A stretch of 36,785 bases of DNA, taken from the NCBI GenBank assembly GCA_017961145.1, contig JAGCXU010000002.1, forward strand, positions 1 through 36,785, written 5' to 3'. A program made the translations under genes and the position numbers. Positions 29,838 through 36,785 of this stretch are shown here, one piece after another. Source of the DNA: Bacteroidaceae bacterium (GTDB lineage Bacteria; Bacteroidota; Bacteroidia; Bacteroidales; Bacteroidaceae). Every line of letters begins with the position of its first letter. The stretch's first letter is position 1. The notes under the pieces were generated by a model, which saw nothing but the letters and a program-made list of their open reading frames with translations, made no database searches and was not told where the DNA came from.

Positions 29838-31643
29838 CATCTGTTCTAACTGGTCATAACTGGTTTGCAGGATGGATTTTGCTCGCAGTATTCGAAGCCC
29901 GTCGTCAACGGGTTCCTCCGTCATCACGGCTTCTCCATCGATGTCGTATATGCTGATACCGGTACTGTCCGCAAACAGTATTCCGGCTGGGTAGTTACAG
30001 TAAACGAACGGATATGTGTAGGTTTGGCTCAAGACATTACGGCTCCAAATGTATTCATCATGACTGATACCGAGTTGAGATAGCAAGGTTGCAGCGATAT
30101 CACTCTGGTTCATAAGGACTTGCATCCTACGTGGCTCCTTTACAGCTCCCCCTGTCCAAAGCATCGGAGCCCTGAAGAAACCTGGATTTTTATAGCTCTG
30201 CTTATAGAGGTAACCGTGGTCTGGAATCATGATTACCAACAGGTTGTCCCACTCTGGAAGCAGCTTCAAGGAGTCTATCATACAGGCAAGACTGTAATCG
30301 GTATAGGCGAAAGCATTCAGAATCTCATCCTCCAATCGATGATATGGAACATCCCAAGGTTCATGACTCGACAGAGTCTGAGCCACAAGAAAATGGTGTC
30401 CATCCTTCCATTCGCTGATCAGTTGGCAAGCTTTCTGCAGAGCAGTACTGTCGTTCACTCCCCAAGAGCCGCTCTTTTGCTCGTCGGAAAAAGCCGTATC
30501 ATCATAGAGATTGGCAAACCCGATGTCTTCCAAGAACTTACGCTTGCCCATATTCGTCATCGCTCCACCATAGAGATAAGCCGTTTCGTAACCCTCTTTT
30601 TCCAAAGATCGCGCAAGAGAAGGGAGCGAAGAATGCGTCTCAGCCTGCCTCATCAAACCTATATCCGTATAACTCAACCAGCCGCTAAAGGCAGAGACGG
30701 TACCTCTGTCTGTTCGGAAAGAGTTGCTGAAATAGTTTTCCCAAAAGATACCTTCAGGAATGAAACGGCTCCAACCAGGCGAAACATCTGGCAATCCTCC
30801 CAATTCTTCCACGAAACGACTGCCAAAACCCTCAATGAAAACGACCAGAATATCTGGTCTTTGTTGGGTGAGCAAAGTATCTTGAATGTCATCGGAAGGC
30901 TCTGGATAGAGTCCCTTAAACAGGTCTGATCTGTCCTCTTCAGAAAGGAAATTGTATCGATTGGCATAGTTTTTTGTCAAACGAATGCTTTTGGCAAAGG
31001 CATAGACGGGATTGACGCCAGCATGGTTGGCAAGTTGTGTGGGATGAGGCTTCGAGCTATAAACATCGCCTTGCCTCATGAAACAAACTCCTGAAACCAC
31101 AAGAAAAAGCCAGATAATGCTGATGTTCCGCATCCAAAGGCATTCCGAGTTGCCATTCGGAAGCTTCTTTGGCGTAAGCAAGATGCAAGGAACAATCGTC
31201 CACAAAGCAAGCAAAAGGAACAATCCAACACGAATCAAAATGTAAGAAAGGCTGACACTATTGGTGGCTCCTTCTGGCGAAGCAGCATAACTCAGCACTA
31301 CCATTCCGAGCTTGAACTGCCAGAACTCATACATCACAACATCGGCTACGATGATGGCTGCAACGGCAAGTCCCAACACAATATAGTAAGGAGTGAGCCA
31401 AGCTCTAAGTTTCAAGCCAGAACGACGAAGGGCAAGAAGTCCAAAAAGCCAAGGAATGATGAGCAACATGGCTGCCACCATGAGGTCGTGACCCACAAAG
31501 CCTCGCCAACAAGCACTTGCAGCATCAGAGAACGAGAGCTGCTCCACACACCTGTTATTCAAGATGAACCCCACCCTGCCTATCAGGAAAATGATAAGCA
31601 AATGACAGTAAAGGTACTCGAGAAAGTGTATGTTTCGCTTCAT
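29826..31643 (-). CDS. LTA-synthase-like membrane sulfatase/phosphotransferase
   Basis: The 605-residue protein has about five N-terminal membrane helices within the first 200 residues and a periplasmic alkaline-phosphatase/sulfatase domain. DILVVFIEGFGS carries the metal-binding Glu, SFRTDRGTVSAFSGW the probable catalytic Thr, and IMIPDHGYLY the Asp-His metal ligands. Gram-negative relatives add phosphoglycerol or phosphoethanolamine to glycans or lipids; this bacterium is not expected to make lipoteichoic acid, so the LtaS name is only structural. It lies 16 bases after the RNase H gene. Its last codons fall inside the border unit of array F. Confidence 0.88.
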   Translation of the reverse strand: MKRNIHFLEYLYCHLLIIFLIGRVGFILNNRCVEQLSFSDAASACWRGFVGHDLMVAAMLLIIPWLFGLLALRRSGLKLRAWLTPYYIVLGLAVAAIIVADVVMYEFWQFKLGMVVLSYAASPEGATNSVSLSYILIRVGLFLLLALWTIVPCILLTPKKLPNGNSECLWMRNISIIWLFLVVSGVCFMRQGDVYSSKPHPTQLANHAGVNPVYAFAKSIRLTKNYANRYNFLSEEDRSDLFKGLYPEPSDDIQDTLLTQQRPDILVVFIEGFGSRFVEELGGLPDVSPGWSRFIPEGIFWENYFSNSFRTDRGTVSAFSGWLSYTDIGLMRQAETHSSLPSLARSLEKEGYETAYLYGGAMTNMGKRKFLEDIGFANLYDDTAFSDEQKSGSWGVNDSTALQKACQLISEWKDGHHFLVAQTLSSHEPWDVPYHRLEDEILNAFAYTDYSLACMIDSLKLLPEWDNLLVIMIPDHGYLYKQSYKNPGFFRAPMLWTGGAVKEPRRMQVLMNQSDIAATLLSQLGISHDEYIWSRNVLSQTYTYPFVYCNYPAGILFADSTGISIYDIDGEAVMTEEPVDDGLRILRAKSILQTSYDQLEQMHRK

Positions 31644-31659
31644 GGTTCTCTTTTTCTAG

Positions 31660-32088
31660 TTATTTTCTGCCAAAGTCGGCAGGTATCTCGCCCCATTCTT
31701 CTGTGTTCCATTTCAGCACTTCTGCGTGCTTGGGATTCTGCCAAAGCCAATCCTCGGCACGAATGACGAGGTCGAGCACTTGGGCTGTCTGCTCATCGCG
31801 CTTCAGCGTGGTTTTCGCTTTCTTGTTTCGCACCCAAGCCATTCCGCTGATGCTATCGCTATAGACCTTCATGTTCCAGCCATTCTTCTTGATGAAAGCG
31901 AGGGCATGAACGATGGCAAGAAACTCGCCGATGTTGTTCGTGCCAGGAATCGGTCCGAAGTGAAACATCCTTTGCTCGTTGCCAAGATAGACACCCTGAT
32001 ACTCCATCGCACCAGGGTTTCCACTACAACCTGCATCAACTGCAATGGCGTTGAAGTCGACTTTGCCTTTCAGTTTCTCGTAGTCCAT
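31660..32088 (-). CDS. ribonuclease H type 1 domain protein
   Basis: RNase HI-type enzymes cut the RNA strand of RNA-DNA hybrids. The 142 residues contain the four acidic positions: Asp18 in VDAGCSGNPG, Glu55 in NNIGEFLAI, Asp78 in YSDSISG and Asp138 in PADFGRK. Length is close to E. coli RnhA (155). It sits 3 bases after argS and upstream of the sulfatase, so it is cotranscribed. Confidence 0.93.
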   Translation of the reverse strand: MDYEKLKGKVDFNAIAVDAGCSGNPGAMEYQGVYLGNEQRMFHFGPIPGTNNIGEFLAIVHALAFIKKNGWNMKVYSDSISGMAWVRNKKAKTTLKRDEQTAQVLDLVIRAEDWLWQNPKHAEVLKWNTEEWGEIPADFGRK

Positions 32089-32091
32089 TCT

Positions 32092-33888
32092 TTACATTCT
32101 TTCTGGAACCTCGATTCCAAGCAATCCCATACCATTCTTGACGACTTGGCCGACTGCAGCCGAGAGCATGAGTCGAACTTGTTGTTTGGCCTTATCCTCT
32201 TCCTTGAGGACGCTGAAGTCGTGGTAGAACTGGTTGTATTCCTTGACAAGATCGTAGCAATAGTTGGCGATACAGCTTGGATTGTAGTCCTGTCCGGCCT
32301 GACGAACTGCAGTTTCGAAGCCTTGCAGCCTTTGAATGAGGTTGATTTCCTTCTCTGCGAGCTCCACTTCGAAAGCCTTTTCGTCCAAAGTTATCTCGTC
32401 GTTCCACTTCCTCAAGATGCTTCTGATGCGAGCATAGGTGTATTGAATGAAGGGACCTGTATTGCCGTTGAAGTCGATACTCTCTTCTGGATTGAAGAGC
32501 ATATTCTTTCGTGCATCCACCTTGAGAATGAAGTACTTGAGCGCGCCCATGCCTACGATGCGAGCTATCTCCTGAGCCTCTTGCTCAGTAATGCCTTCGA
32601 GCTTGTTGACTTTGTCAGCCGAGAGTTCCTTCGCATCCTGTATCATCGTGGCAATCAGGTCGTCAGCATCCACAACGGTACCTTCTCTGCTCTTCATCTT
32701 GCCGTTTGGCAGCTCCACCATTCCATAGGAGAAATGGACGAGATCCTTGCCCCACTTGAAGCCCAACTTGTCGAGAAGTATGCTGAGCACCTGGAAATGA
32801 TAGTTCTGTTCGTTGCCCACGACATAGATCATCTTGTCGATGGGATAGTCCTGGAAACGCAGTTTGGCAGTACCTATATCTTGCGTCATATAGACACTTG
32901 TGCCGTCGCTTCGGAGCAGGAGCTTCTCGTCGAGACCTTCTTTGGTGAGGTCTGCCCACACACTTCCGTCTTCACGACGATAGAAGAAGCCTTTCTGCAG
33001 GCCTTCCTCCACCTTTTCCTTGCCCTCGAGATATGTTTCGCTCTCGTAATATATCTTGTCGAAGCTGACGCCAAGAGCCTTGTAAGTCTCGTCGAATCCT
33101 GCATAAACCCACTCGTTCATCCGTTTCCAAAGGCCTCGAACTTCAGGGTCATTCTGCTCCCATTTCACAAGCATTTCGTGGGCTTCCTTGATGAGAGGAG
33201 CCTCCTGTTTAGCCTGCTCCTCGTCCATTCCCTGCTTTTCCATGAGCTCGCGGACTTCCTCGCGATAATGCTTATCGAAGGCCACATAGTAATCACCAAT
33301 GAGATGGTCGCCCTTCTTGCCAGACGATTCAGGTGTTTCGCCGTTTCCCCACTTCAGCCAAGCCAACATAGACTTGCAGATGTGGATGCCTCTGTCGTTC
33401 ACGATATTTGTCTTAACCACCTTATTTCCATTGGCTTCCATGACTTGAGCCAAAGCCCATCCGAGCAGATTATTGCGGACATGGCCGAGGTGAAGGGGTT
33501 TGTTCGTGTTGGGCGAAGAGTACTCGATCATGACGAGCGGGCTGTCGTCTGTGACAGGAAGGAAGCCGAACTTGGGATTCGCCTGTATTTCTTGGAGCAG
33601 ACCTATCCATTGACGCGAACTGATGCTCAAGTTGAGGAAACCTTTCACGGCATTGAAGCCGCTAATCACTTCCGGCATCTTCTCTTTCAGACGCTCGCCT
33701 ATCTCCTGAGCCGTAGCGTCAGGAGCTTTGTGACTCATCTTGGTAAAGGGGAAAACCACGAGTGTTATCTGTCCCTCGAACTCAGGCCTCGTCTGTTGCA
33801 ACTGCACCATCTTATCAGGCACTTGCTGACCATAAAGTTCCTCCACAATGGCTTTCACAGCCTCTGTTATCTTGCTTTCTATCTTCAT
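32092..33888 (-). CDS. argS: arginyl-tRNA synthetase
   Basis: ArgS charges tRNA-Arg in the cytosol. The 598-residue class I synthetase shows the N-terminal Add1 domain, then SPNTNKPLHLGHVRNNLLG (HIGH-type motif as HLGH) and MKSREGTVV as the KMSKS-like segment. The C-terminal anticodon-binding domain contains NTGPFIQYTYARIRSI. It heads the unit with RNase H and the LTA-synthase-like gene and has its own promoter. Confidence 0.97.
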   Translation of the reverse strand: MKIESKITEAVKAIVEELYGQQVPDKMVQLQQTRPEFEGQITLVVFPFTKMSHKAPDATAQEIGERLKEKMPEVISGFNAVKGFLNLSISSRQWIGLLQEIQANPKFGFLPVTDDSPLVMIEYSSPNTNKPLHLGHVRNNLLGWALAQVMEANGNKVVKTNIVNDRGIHICKSMLAWLKWGNGETPESSGKKGDHLIGDYYVAFDKHYREEVRELMEKQGMDEEQAKQEAPLIKEAHEMLVKWEQNDPEVRGLWKRMNEWVYAGFDETYKALGVSFDKIYYESETYLEGKEKVEEGLQKGFFYRREDGSVWADLTKEGLDEKLLLRSDGTSVYMTQDIGTAKLRFQDYPIDKMIYVVGNEQNYHFQVLSILLDKLGFKWGKDLVHFSYGMVELPNGKMKSREGTVVDADDLIATMIQDAKELSADKVNKLEGITEQEAQEIARIVGMGALKYFILKVDARKNMLFNPEESIDFNGNTGPFIQYTYARIRSILRKWNDEITLDEKAFEVELAEKEINLIQRLQGFETAVRQAGQDYNPSCIANYCYDLVKEYNQFYHDFSVLKEEDKAKQQVRLMLSAAVGQVVKNGMGLLGIEVPERM

Positions 33889-33921
33889 ATTGCGTTACCT
33901 TATATATATAATATGCGGGGG

Positions 33922-33953
33922 CAAAGTTACGAAAATCCTTTGGGAAAAGCAAG
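33922..33953 (-). promoter_or_regulatory. promoter of the argS unit
   Basis: TAACTTTG (33929-33922) with CTTG (33953-33950; 3 of 4) 20 bases upstream, 33 bases before the ATG at 33888. It lies well clear of array G. Confidence 0.65.
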
Positions 33954-34010
33954 GAAAGAGAGCGAAAATAGGAGAAACAAGCAATCTAAACTGAAAACTT
34001 GGCTTGTGTC

Positions 34011-34164
34011 GTTGCCAAACGCATAGTGTTACGATTCGAATCGTATAGTGTTATGATTGCAAACGTATAGTGTGACGTTTGCAATTTACTAGTGCGACGA
34101 TTGCAATTTACTAGTGCGACGTTTGCAATTTACTAGTGTGACGTTTGCAATCGTCACACGTTAA
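34011..34164 (+). repeat. 22-bp tandem array G (7 units), 3' of the metallophosphoesterase gene
   Basis: The longest array has seven gapless units starting at 34011, 34033, 34055, 34077, 34099, 34121 and 34143. The first three carry a CATAG or GTATAG core and the next three ACTAGTG; the last has CGTCACACG and is degenerate. The tail order GTTAC, GTTAT, TGAC, CGAC, CGAC, TGAC is that of array D with one CGAC unit duplicated. It ends 21 bases from the metallophosphoesterase stop codon. Confidence 0.92.
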
Positions 34165-34185
34165 CTTTGCAAGGACTCCCTGCAC

Positions 34186-35286
34186 TTACTTCTCTATCAC
34201 CATTTCAAACTGGCAGAAGGAGTCAGTCTGATGTGCCAAATGCTTAGTCATCGGCGAGATGCCAAACAAGGGACTATAGGTCGAAGCCTTTATGGTCTTG
34301 CCGTCAGGAAGGAACTCAAGAAGGCGAAGCCAGCCGTCTCCACCATTGCCTCCACCAAGATACTGGACGTTGAACATCATTTGATGAACATCCTTTCCTG
34401 CAGAGTTCTTGTCGCATCTGTAAGCATTATTCACTTCGTGATCGTAGCTGCTGCCAGGCTCTTTCCCATCGTCGGAAGCCGGATGACCTGTATGTCCGCA
34501 CACTGCCAGCCTGATGTTCTTGCAGGGATAAAGCAGTTTCTCCCAAATCTCTCTGCCGAAATTGCGTGGTTGAATCTTGTATCCCTCGTTATCGGTGTAC
34601 TTTGCAGTCTTGCCTCTAAGCAGAGAATGTGTGAGGAAGATGACAGTATGATTCTGATATTTCTCATTGTTACAGAGCTCTTTAGCCCAGTCGAGAACTT
34701 CATCTCTTGGTGCCCACTCTGTTCCGATGACGAGGAGCTTGCCCCAACTTTTCGTTTTGAATTCCCAAGCAGCATTCTCCAGAGAAGCCTTCCCTTCTCG
34801 ATTGGGGAAAGCTGCTACGATGTGATTGGCAGTCAGATGGTTGCGTTCGTAGGTATAGTACTCAGGATAATGCGTGAAAGCCTCATCGCCTCGAGTGTAA
34901 CCATACTCATGATTGCCTGCTGCTATAATGTAGGGAACGCGACCGTCAAGCCTTTCGAGACAATGGCTGGACCACTCCCACATCTGCTTGCTGGTCTGAT
35001 CTACTGACCCTCGACCTGGCACAATATTCTCGTTTCGCTGAATCAAATCGCCAGTAAAAAGCACCGCCTTGATGTTGAGGTTCTCGATGTTGTCGGCCAC
35101 CCAAGCTGTGCAGAGTTCGTAGATGGGCTGATAGATGCTGCGTTTTGAGTAGCTTTGCACATCTCCAAACACAACGAAAGTGAACGATTCTGAGTCGCTC
35201 AATTGCTGACGGTCAACCCTGTTTTGTGCCAAAATCATCGATGAAATGGCCCAAAAACAGAGTATCGAGAGAATTTGTTTCTTCAT
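34186..35286 (-). CDS. secreted metallophosphoesterase (calcineurin-like)
   Basis: The 366-residue protein starts with a signal peptide (MKKQILSILCFWAISSMILA). It carries the calcineurin-like metal motifs in order: VVFGDVQ, LFTGDLIQRN, AGNHEYGY, FLTHSL and CGHTGH. It should hydrolyse a phosphomonoester or diester in the periplasm; the substrate is unknown. It lies 25 bases after the charged secreted protein gene and ends the bcp unit, 21 bases before array G. Confidence 0.9.
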   Translation of the reverse strand: MKKQILSILCFWAISSMILAQNRVDRQQLSDSESFTFVVFGDVQSYSKRSIYQPIYELCTAWVADNIENLNIKAVLFTGDLIQRNENIVPGRGSVDQTSKQMWEWSSHCLERLDGRVPYIIAAGNHEYGYTRGDEAFTHYPEYYTYERNHLTANHIVAAFPNREGKASLENAAWEFKTKSWGKLLVIGTEWAPRDEVLDWAKELCNNEKYQNHTVIFLTHSLLRGKTAKYTDNEGYKIQPRNFGREIWEKLLYPCKNIRLAVCGHTGHPASDDGKEPGSSYDHEVNNAYRCDKNSAGKDVHQMMFNVQYLGGGNGGDGWLRLLEFLPDGKTIKASTYSPLFGISPMTKHLAHQTDSFCQFEMVIEK

Positions 35287-35311
35287 GGATCAGTTTGTTT
35301 AAGGCAGAATT

Positions 35312-35893
35312 TTACTGCTTTCTCGTCAGCTTGAACTTGGTCTTCTCGTCCATTTCTCCGTAGAGGAACTTGCCGTCGTTGCTCAATGTAAGTGTGTCCC
35401 TATCCTTTCCGTCTACGCAAATGACCATATTCTCCTTGACGAAATACTGCATCTTCTGAGTGGAGGGAATGACTGCGATGGCGGCTTTTATCGCTTTTCG
35501 CTTTGCCCAACTGATTCCGGCTTTCTTCATGGCTTCTTCGTCAACCTCCATTTTCATCTGCATCACCAGTTCTTTGTCCGTCTTGAAGGTGGCTGTGACG
35601 GATGTCTTCATGCCTTTCATGAGGGCTTCAGCCATTTTGCGAGCCTCTTCGGCCTCTTTCCTGACCTTTTCCTTTTCCTCGTCTGTCAGGGCTCTTCCCT
35701 TCTTCTTTTCGGCTTTGGCAACTTCCTCGCGAATGGTTTCGTCTATCTTCGAGTCAATCTCTTTCTGCTTGTTTTTGACCTCCTCGGCCATGACATTGGG
35801 ATGATAATAGACTCTGCCAACGAGACTTGTCTGCGCTTTTGCCCCAACGAAGAATGTTGCAGCCAGAATGATTATTGAAAACAGTCTTTTCAT
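35312..35893 (-). CDS. secreted highly charged protein of unknown function
   Basis: I do not recognise this 193-residue protein. Residues 1-20 are a signal peptide (MKRLFSIIILAATFFVGAKA). Residues about 38-95 are rich in Lys and Glu with helical spacing (KEIDSKIDETIREEVAKAEK, then DEEKEKVRKEAEEARKM) and probably form a coiled coil. The C-terminal half has beta-strand character (SVTATFKTDKELVMQMKM, MQYFVKENMVICVDG, FLYGEMDEKTKFKLTRK). It lies 17 bases after bcp and 25 bases before the metallophosphoesterase, so it is probably a periplasmic partner cotranscribed with both. Confidence 0.75.
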   Translation of the reverse strand: MKRLFSIIILAATFFVGAKAQTSLVGRVYYHPNVMAEEVKNKQKEIDSKIDETIREEVAKAEKKKGRALTDEEKEKVRKEAEEARKMAEALMKGMKTSVTATFKTDKELVMQMKMEVDEEAMKKAGISWAKRKAIKAAIAVIPSTQKMQYFVKENMVICVDGKDRDTLTLSNDGKFLYGEMDEKTKFKLTRKQ

Positions 35894-35910
35894 ATTAGTG
35901 TCGTTATTCG

Positions 35911-36363
35911 TTATTTATCCAGTATCTGAGCGGCATGCTCCTTTGTGTTCACCTGCTTGCCAGCAAAGATTTGCTCGATGATGCCGTTCTCGTTGATGAT
36001 GAAAGTCGTGCGAATGGTGCCCATCGTCTTCTTTCCGTACATCGTCTTCTCGCCCCAAGCACCCATTTCTTCCAAGAGTTTCTTGTCCACATCGGCTATC
36101 AGGGGGAAAGGCAAAGCGTGCTTCTCCTTGAACTTCTGGTGGGATGAAGCAGAGTCTTTGCTCACGCCAACCACCTCATAGCCAGCACCTTGCAGTTCGC
36201 CATACCTGTCGCGCAGGCTGCAAGCCTCAGCCGTACAGCCACTCGTATTGTCCTTCGGATAGAAATAGAGCACCAGTTTCCTACCTTTGTAGTCACTCAG
36301 ACGGATGTCCTTTCCGTTCTCATCTTTGCCCAAAAGCTCAGGAGCACGATCGCCAATCTTCAT
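35911..36363 (-). CDS. bcp: thioredoxin-dependent thiol peroxidase (Bcp/PrxQ)
   Basis: Bcp reduces hydrogen peroxide and organic hydroperoxides using thioredoxin. The 150-residue protein has the peroxidatic Cys43 in KDNTSGCTAEACSLRD with the resolving Cys48 five residues later, the atypical 2-Cys arrangement. The YFYPKDNTSGCT block and DKKLLEEMGAWGEKTMYGK are typical. It has its own promoter and heads the unit with the secreted charged protein and the metallophosphoesterase. Confidence 0.95.
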   Translation of the reverse strand: MKIGDRAPELLGKDENGKDIRLSDYKGRKLVLYFYPKDNTSGCTAEACSLRDRYGELQGAGYEVVGVSKDSASSHQKFKEKHALPFPLIADVDKKLLEEMGAWGEKTMYGKKTMGTIRTTFIINENGIIEQIFAGKQVNTKEHAAQILDK

Positions 36364-36395
36364 TTTCCTTGTAATTGTTATTGCCTATTCGAGGA

Positions 36396-36426
36396 CAAAG
36401 ATACTGCTTTTTTTCGAACAGACAAA
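36396..36426 (-). promoter_or_regulatory. promoter of the bcp unit
   Basis: TATCTTTG (36403-36396) with TTTG (36426-36423) 19 bases upstream, about 33 bases before the bcp ATG, matching the consensus on both boxes. Confidence 0.75.
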
Positions 36427-36532
36427 CGAGTGACGTAGAAAATCCTCTCCTTCCCTTTTTATATATATAATAATGTGTGACTGCTTTTTCCGTGGAAAAT
36501 TATCGTTTTTCAATAAAATAATTGACATTTTT

Positions 36533-36564
36533 CTTGCAGGATATTAAGAAACCACTTACCTTTG
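36533..36564 (+). promoter_or_regulatory. promoter of the gene starting at 36606
   Basis: TACCTTTG (36557-36564) with CTTG (36533-36536) 20 bases upstream and 41 bases before the ATG. It is divergent from the bcp promoter. Confidence 0.65.
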
Positions 36565-36605
36565 CACCGAAATTATTTATCGTTTAACAATAAAACATTA
36601 CTGTT

Positions 36606-36785
36606 ATGAAGAAGAAACTTCGTTTGTATTGCGGTGTGCTGGCTGTGGTGCTGGTGGCTGCTATCGTGTGTAATAATTTTGGACTTTATGTGCCGACTTA
36701 TAATGAGGGTGAGGAACTCTATTTCGGTGAATTACCTGAAGATTATACGTGTTATGAGATAACAGAAAACGATACGGTAACGTAC
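36606..36785 (+). CDS. N-terminus of an unknown membrane-anchored or secreted protein (cut by window end)
   Basis: Sixty codons are in the window with no stop. MKKKLRLY is followed by a hydrophobic stretch (CGVLAVVLVAAIVCNNFGL) that is either an uncleaved anchor or a signal peptide. The next residues are acidic (NEGEELYFGELPEDYTCYE). It has its own promoter. I do not recognise the family from this fragment. Confidence 0.6.
   Translation, partial: MKKKLRLYCGVLAVVLVAAIVCNNFGLYVPTYNEGEELYFGELPEDYTCYEITENDTVTY

Noticed and set aside
31726-34026. 766-codon plus-strand open frame
   Set aside because: It is a frame antisense to argS and RNase H, which have full family motifs on the minus strand; it has no promoter or recognisable domain.
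34011-34164. CRISPR array
   Set aside because: Units are contiguous 22-bp tandem repeats with no unique spacers of constant length and no cas genes anywhere in the window.

Overview
This window looks like a chromosomal segment of a Bacteroidales bacterium, most likely Prevotellaceae. I infer this from recurring Bacteroidetes-type promoters (a TTTG-like box, 19-20 bases, then TAnnTTTG just upstream of start codons), the near absence of Shine-Dalgarno sites, and the gene content: a GLUG-type surface protein, the metK/LOG/DUF4271/hemD/rnpA/yidD order, and a periplasmic GH2 beta-galactosidase with a C-terminal discoidin-like domain. No tRNA, rRNA, insertion sequence, prophage or CRISPR array is visible.

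Layout. 1-954 (-) is the 5' part of a large secreted surface protein. 1280-4867 (-) is a GNAT-like gene, parE and coaD. 5184-10146 (-) is a PfkB sugar kinase overlapping a secreted beta-galactosidase; a LexA/CI-like S24 regulator (10339-11073, +) diverges from it. 11229-16389 (-) is a CoA transferase, recJ and recQ. 16482-21323 (-) is metK, LOG, DUF4271, hemD, rnpA, yidD and tatD, with a candidate SAM-II-like riboswitch in the metK leader. 21579-24932 (+) is a U32 protein, then a lipid A acyltransferase coupled to a Stealth phosphotransferase. 24962-29709 (-) is an MsbA-like ABC exporter followed by three glycosyltransferases. 29826-33888 (-) is argS, an RNase H and an LTA-synthase-like sulfatase. 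34186-36363 (-) is bcp, a charged secreted protein and a metallophosphoesterase. 36606-36785 (+) starts an unknown envelope protein.

The most unusual signal is not a gene. Seven intergenic arrays of a degenerate 22-bp tandem unit lie at about 1.2, 5.1, 11.1, 17.1, 22.9, 29.8 and 34.1 kb. Each sits directly 3' of the last gene of an apparent transcription unit, and two overlap the stop codon. The units share a GTTTGCAAT-like head and a GTGTGAC-like tail around a variable core, and come in two main types, ACTAGT and GTATAG. Units containing the palindrome CGATTGCAATCG can pair with their neighbours into phased hairpins. I propose a dispersed family of 3'-end arrays, either protein-binding sites with two-helical-turn spacing or RNA 3'-end/termination elements. 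Secondary points of interest are the metK leader, the self-cleaving-type regulator with candidate operators, a 47-base overlap between the sugar kinase and the beta-galactosidase signal peptide, and the envelope-glycan gene block.
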